DNA of 64,000 bases from Muribaculaceae bacterium. Its GTDB lineage: Bacteria; Bacteroidota; Bacteroidia; Bacteroidales; Muribaculaceae. The translations under genes and the position numbers were made by a program. The DNA is taken from assembly GCA_910573745.1 (NCBI GenBank), contig CAJSYI010000007.1, positions 1 through 64,000 on the forward strand, written 5' to 3'. Below are positions 62,024 through 64,000 of the stretch, piece after piece (the first letter of the stretch is position 1; each line of letters opens with the position of its first letter). Under the pieces are notes generated by a model. The model saw only the letters and a list, made by a program, of their open reading frames with translations, ran no database searches and was not told the origin of the DNA.

Positions 62024-62527
62024 TCAGTCGCGTATCATGTAGCCGCCCGATTCGCTGCGGAGGCACTGGTAGCGCGTCAGCCCGTAATTGAGGCTCCGGG
62101 CTTTGCCGTAGACCGGTGCGCCGCCGCCTGTCATCACATTGTAGCGCGAGCCGCATTCCGGGCAGACGGCTTCGAGACGGTTTTCAGCGTCAATGTATAC
62201 TCGCACGTCGCGGCGGCACTCCACGGGGCAGGCGAGGTCGTAGGCCAAAGGTATGTCGGTGGTCCCGTCAAAAGGGTCTATGCCGCCGAAAAGCAGCACG
62301 CCTCCGAATCCGGTGTAGGTGGCCTCTGAATAATGGAAGCCGGACGGCTCGCCGAGTTCCTTGACGAATCTGCGGGACATTCCCGTGCCGCTGACGCCGT
62401 AGACGTTCCACATCCCTTGGTCGGTGAGGTTGATGCTCACCGGCATAGCCGGGATGCGGTCGTCGTCCACCTGGGCGCATCCGCAGATTGCCGCGCAGAT
62501 TGTCGCCACGAGCAGTGGCTTTATCAT
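62024..62527 (-). CDS. Rieske-like lipoprotein with Cys in place of the His ligands
   Basis: 167 residues from MIKPLLVATICAAICGCAQV (lipid Cys at 17). The region LAYDLACPVECRRDVRVYID ... AVCPECGSRYNVMTGGGAPV resembles the Rieske fold (CxH and CxxHG boxes, then a Gly-rich proline loop), but cysteines stand where the histidines should be, giving CPVEC and CPEC. Four cysteines could bind zinc or an Fe-S centre, or be purely structural. It lies 33 nt after the SRPBCC gene. Function unknown. Confidence 0.65.
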   Translation of the reverse strand: MIKPLLVATICAAICGCAQVDDDRIPAMPVSINLTDQGMWNVYGVSGTGMSRRFVKELGEPSGFHYSEATYTGFGGVLLFGGIDPFDGTTDIPLAYDLACPVECRRDVRVYIDAENRLEAVCPECGSRYNVMTGGGAPVYGKARSLNYGLTRYQCLRSESGGYMIRD

Positions 62528-62560
62528 CCTACAGGACATTCCTTGTTGCTTTTTTGTGGC

Positions 62561-62995
62561 TCAGAATTTTATGGCGGTCATCACCGTGGCGAACTGGTCT
62601 ACCATCTTCTGGAGCGTGCCGCCGACCATAGGCTTCAGCATCATGGGGATGTCTATGTCGAGAAGCACCTGCACCTCCGATTCCGTGTCGCCTTTGGAGT
62701 CGATGTGCACGCCGAGCGATAGCGGCACCGGTGTGCCTATGCCGGAAAGCTCGATGCGAGAGTAAGGCTCGAGCCTGCTTGTCTTAAGCCGGATTTCCCC
62801 TACAGGGCCTGCAGGAAGCGAAATGCTGTCGGATGTGATTTTTATCTGTTCCATCATTCCGCGCTTGTCTGCCGGGATTTTGTCTTCCGGTATGTTTTCT
62901 ATGACGTTGCGGAGGTTTTCCAGGTCGGAAAGTTTTTCATAGACCCTCTCTGCCGGAGCAGCGATTGTCTCTTTTGAGCTTTTGTAAGTAGCCAT
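62561..62995 (-). CDS. SRPBCC-fold protein
   Basis: 144 residues. The start TYKSSKETIAAPAERVYEKL and the helix-grip pattern up to the long C-terminal helix (MMLKPMVGGTLQKMVDQFAT) match the START/SRPBCC superfamily, which binds small hydrophobic ligands. No catalytic residues are seen. There is no signal peptide. It follows pyrE in the same direction, 135 nt away with a strong hairpin between them. Confidence 0.82.
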   Translation of the reverse strand: MATYKSSKETIAAPAERVYEKLSDLENLRNVIENIPEDKIPADKRGMMEQIKITSDSISLPAGPVGEIRLKTSRLEPYSRIELSGIGTPVPLSLGVHIDSKGDTESEVQVLLDIDIPMMLKPMVGGTLQKMVDQFATVMTAIKF

Positions 62996-63053
62996 ACGTT
63001 TGATTTATCACTGGCTGAGTCCAGCGGCTTGAACAAAAATTATCAGAACACGA

Positions 63054-63094
63054 CTTTTCCGGTGCGGATATGTTTCTATGCCGCACCGGAAAAG
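63054..63094 (-). terminator. Strong hairpin after pyrE
   Basis: CTTTTCCGGTGCGG pairs perfectly over 14 bp with CCGCACCGGAAAAG, loop of 13. It lies 36 nt beyond the pyrE stop. There is no minus-strand U-tract, so termination may be partial and the SRPBCC gene may be read through. Confidence 0.6.
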
Positions 63095-63130
63095 GAATGT
63101 TTTTTCTCTTTCTAATGTCGGCGGCTTGTT

Positions 63131-63778
63131 TTATTCGCCGTCATGGCGTGGAGTCCAGTTGGCCGGGTCTTCGCGCCATTCCTGAAGCGTCTTCACGTAG
63201 GCGGGCGCGATGTAGTTGGTTGCCAATGCGGCTTCCAGCATGGTGCTGTAGTTGGAGAGCGAGATGAGGTTGACGTTGGCTTCGTGGAAACGCTTCACCG
63301 ACACAGGGAATTCATAATTGAATATGGCGAGCATTCCGGCCACTTCGCAGCCTGCGTTGCGTATGGCCTCCACTGCTTTCAGGGAGCTTCCTCCGGTGGA
63401 GACGAGGTCTTCGATAACCACCACTTTCTGGCGCGGCTTGAGGTTGCCCTCGATGAGGTTCTCAAGTCCGTGGTCTTTCGGTGTGGAGCGCACGTATGCG
63501 TAAGGGAGGTCGAGGGTGTCGGCCACGAGCGCGCCCATGGCGATTGCTCCTGTGGCTACTCCGGCGATGGCGTCGGCCTCGGGGAAATTCTCAAGAATCA
63601 TACGAGAAAGCTCCACTTTGATGAAGTTGCGTATGTCCGGGTAGGAAAGGGTTTTGCGGTTGTCCGTATAGATGGGGGAGTTCCATCCCGAAGCCCATAC
63701 GAACGGGTTTTCGGGTTGAAGCTTGATTGCGCTGATCTGGAGCAGCTTTTCAGCCAGAAGAACGGCAGGAGTTTTCAT
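63131..63778 (-). CDS. pyrE: Orotate phosphoribosyltransferase
   Basis: 215 residues. The N-terminal segment FVWASGWNSPIYTDNRKTLS, the central AIAGVATGAIAMGALVADTL and YVRSTPKDHG, and the PRPP loop VVVIEDLVSTGGSS are typical. It makes orotidine monophosphate in de novo pyrimidine synthesis. It has its own promoter. No other pyrimidine genes are in the window. Confidence 0.95.
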   Translation of the reverse strand: MKTPAVLLAEKLLQISAIKLQPENPFVWASGWNSPIYTDNRKTLSYPDIRNFIKVELSRMILENFPEADAIAGVATGAIAMGALVADTLDLPYAYVRSTPKDHGLENLIEGNLKPRQKVVVIEDLVSTGGSSLKAVEAIRNAGCEVAGMLAIFNYEFPVSVKRFHEANVNLISLSNYSTMLEAALATNYIAPAYVKTLQEWREDPANWTPRHDGE

Positions 63779-63866
63779 TGCTATTGAGAATTTATGTGAG
63801 ATGTTAACTCAGTGTCCGGTCGTCCCTTGATCGGGAGAAAACGTGAGGACACTCGATTGGTCGTTG

Positions 63867-63897
63867 CAAAATTACCAATATATGGCCTAATAACCAA
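63867..63897 (-). promoter_or_regulatory. Promoter of pyrE
   Basis: On the minus strand TTG, 20 nt, TAATTTTG; the -7 box ends 88 nt before the pyrE ATG. No attenuator is obvious in the leader. Confidence 0.75.
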
Positions 63898-63967
63898 AAA
63901 ATCCCGAGAATTTAACACCTTTACCGACTGAAAAGTTCTTAATACGGGTAAATTTCCCTTTTATTCG

Positions 63968-63998
63968 TTGGCCGGATAAGAAAAAGTCGCTAACTTTG
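63968..63998 (+). promoter_or_regulatory. Promoter reading out of the window
   Basis: TTG, 20 nt, TAACTTTG, ending 2 nt before the window edge. It faces right, so a plus-strand gene, divergent from pyrE, should start just beyond. Confidence 0.7.
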
Positions 63999-64000
63999 CA

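Overview
The window looks like a chromosomal segment of a Bacteroidales bacterium of moderately high GC, most like Muribaculaceae. The reasons are: several genes preceded by the Bacteroidota promoter pattern TTG-N19-21-TAnnTTTG; cell-surface proteins ending in type IX secretion (T9SS)-like C-terminal domains; homologues of PorG and GldH; a LuxR-type regulator with a central membrane helix; LptC as a lipoprotein; and the gene order rny-ricT-gldH. The family placement is inference. The window holds no rRNA operon, CRISPR array, prophage or transposase, and one tRNA (Leu, TAA).

Layout. 1-1.0 kb: a probably 5'-truncated LuxR-type membrane regulator. 1.4-11.8 kb (minus): four large secreted proteins (an Omp28-like one, two paralogous fibronectin-type ones, and one built of a repeated module), each followed by a strong hairpin. 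12.2-22.5 kb (plus): ribD, a DUF6242 lipoprotein, then the envelope-assembly block porG-like, uppS, bamA, two skp/ompH genes and murI, then a DUF4465 lipoprotein and a small TPR protein. 22.7-26.6 kb: lptD, an internally deleted sugar O-acetyltransferase and a Crp/Fnr-type regulator. 26.6-31.2 kb: a 311-bp MITE-like element, then a 1384-residue secreted paralogue with a Crp/Fnr-type palindrome placed as an activator site. 31.4-38.4 kb: a coiled-coil protein, zapA, a possible structured RNA, rny, ricT, gldH, an M24 peptidase and a CCA-adding-type enzyme. 38.5-39.6 kb (minus): a LEA-like lipoprotein and an ECF sigma factor. 39.8-44.9 kb: ftsB/divIC, a membrane protein, coaX, an outer-membrane barrel, lptC and a CNNM/CorC protein. 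44.9-45.4 kb: six tandem copies of a 73-75 bp repeat. 45.5-47.7 kb: a tiny secreted protein with a T9SS-like tail, ilvE and an HD protein. 47.7-51.3 kb (minus): a DUF3298 lipoprotein, a TPM protein with zinc ribbons, and dgt. 51.4-55.6 kb: tRNA-Leu, four glycosyltransferases and a 55-residue 2x[4Fe-4S] ferredoxin. 56.0-58.8 kb: trkA-trkH. 58.9-63.8 kb: an AraC regulator, then a minus-strand run from pyrE through an SRPBCC protein, a Rieske-like lipoprotein, a LysE exporter and two unknown proteins.

How it fits together. Much of the window builds or populates the envelope: UppS and MurI feed peptidoglycan and glycan synthesis, BamA and Skp assemble barrels, LptC/LptD move LPS, PorG is a predicted T9SS part, and at least five predicted secreted proteins are likely cargo. 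Intergenic space carries at least three copies of one inverted-repeat family, plus the separate MITE-like element whose centre shares a GCATAG-CGGG-CTATG loop with the longest copy.

No clearly new multi-gene system was found. The best leads are the mobile-looking repeats, the Crp/Fnr-type site upstream of the large cargo gene, the cargo gene family with its 3' hairpins, the decayed acetyltransferase, and the tiny T9SS-tail protein.
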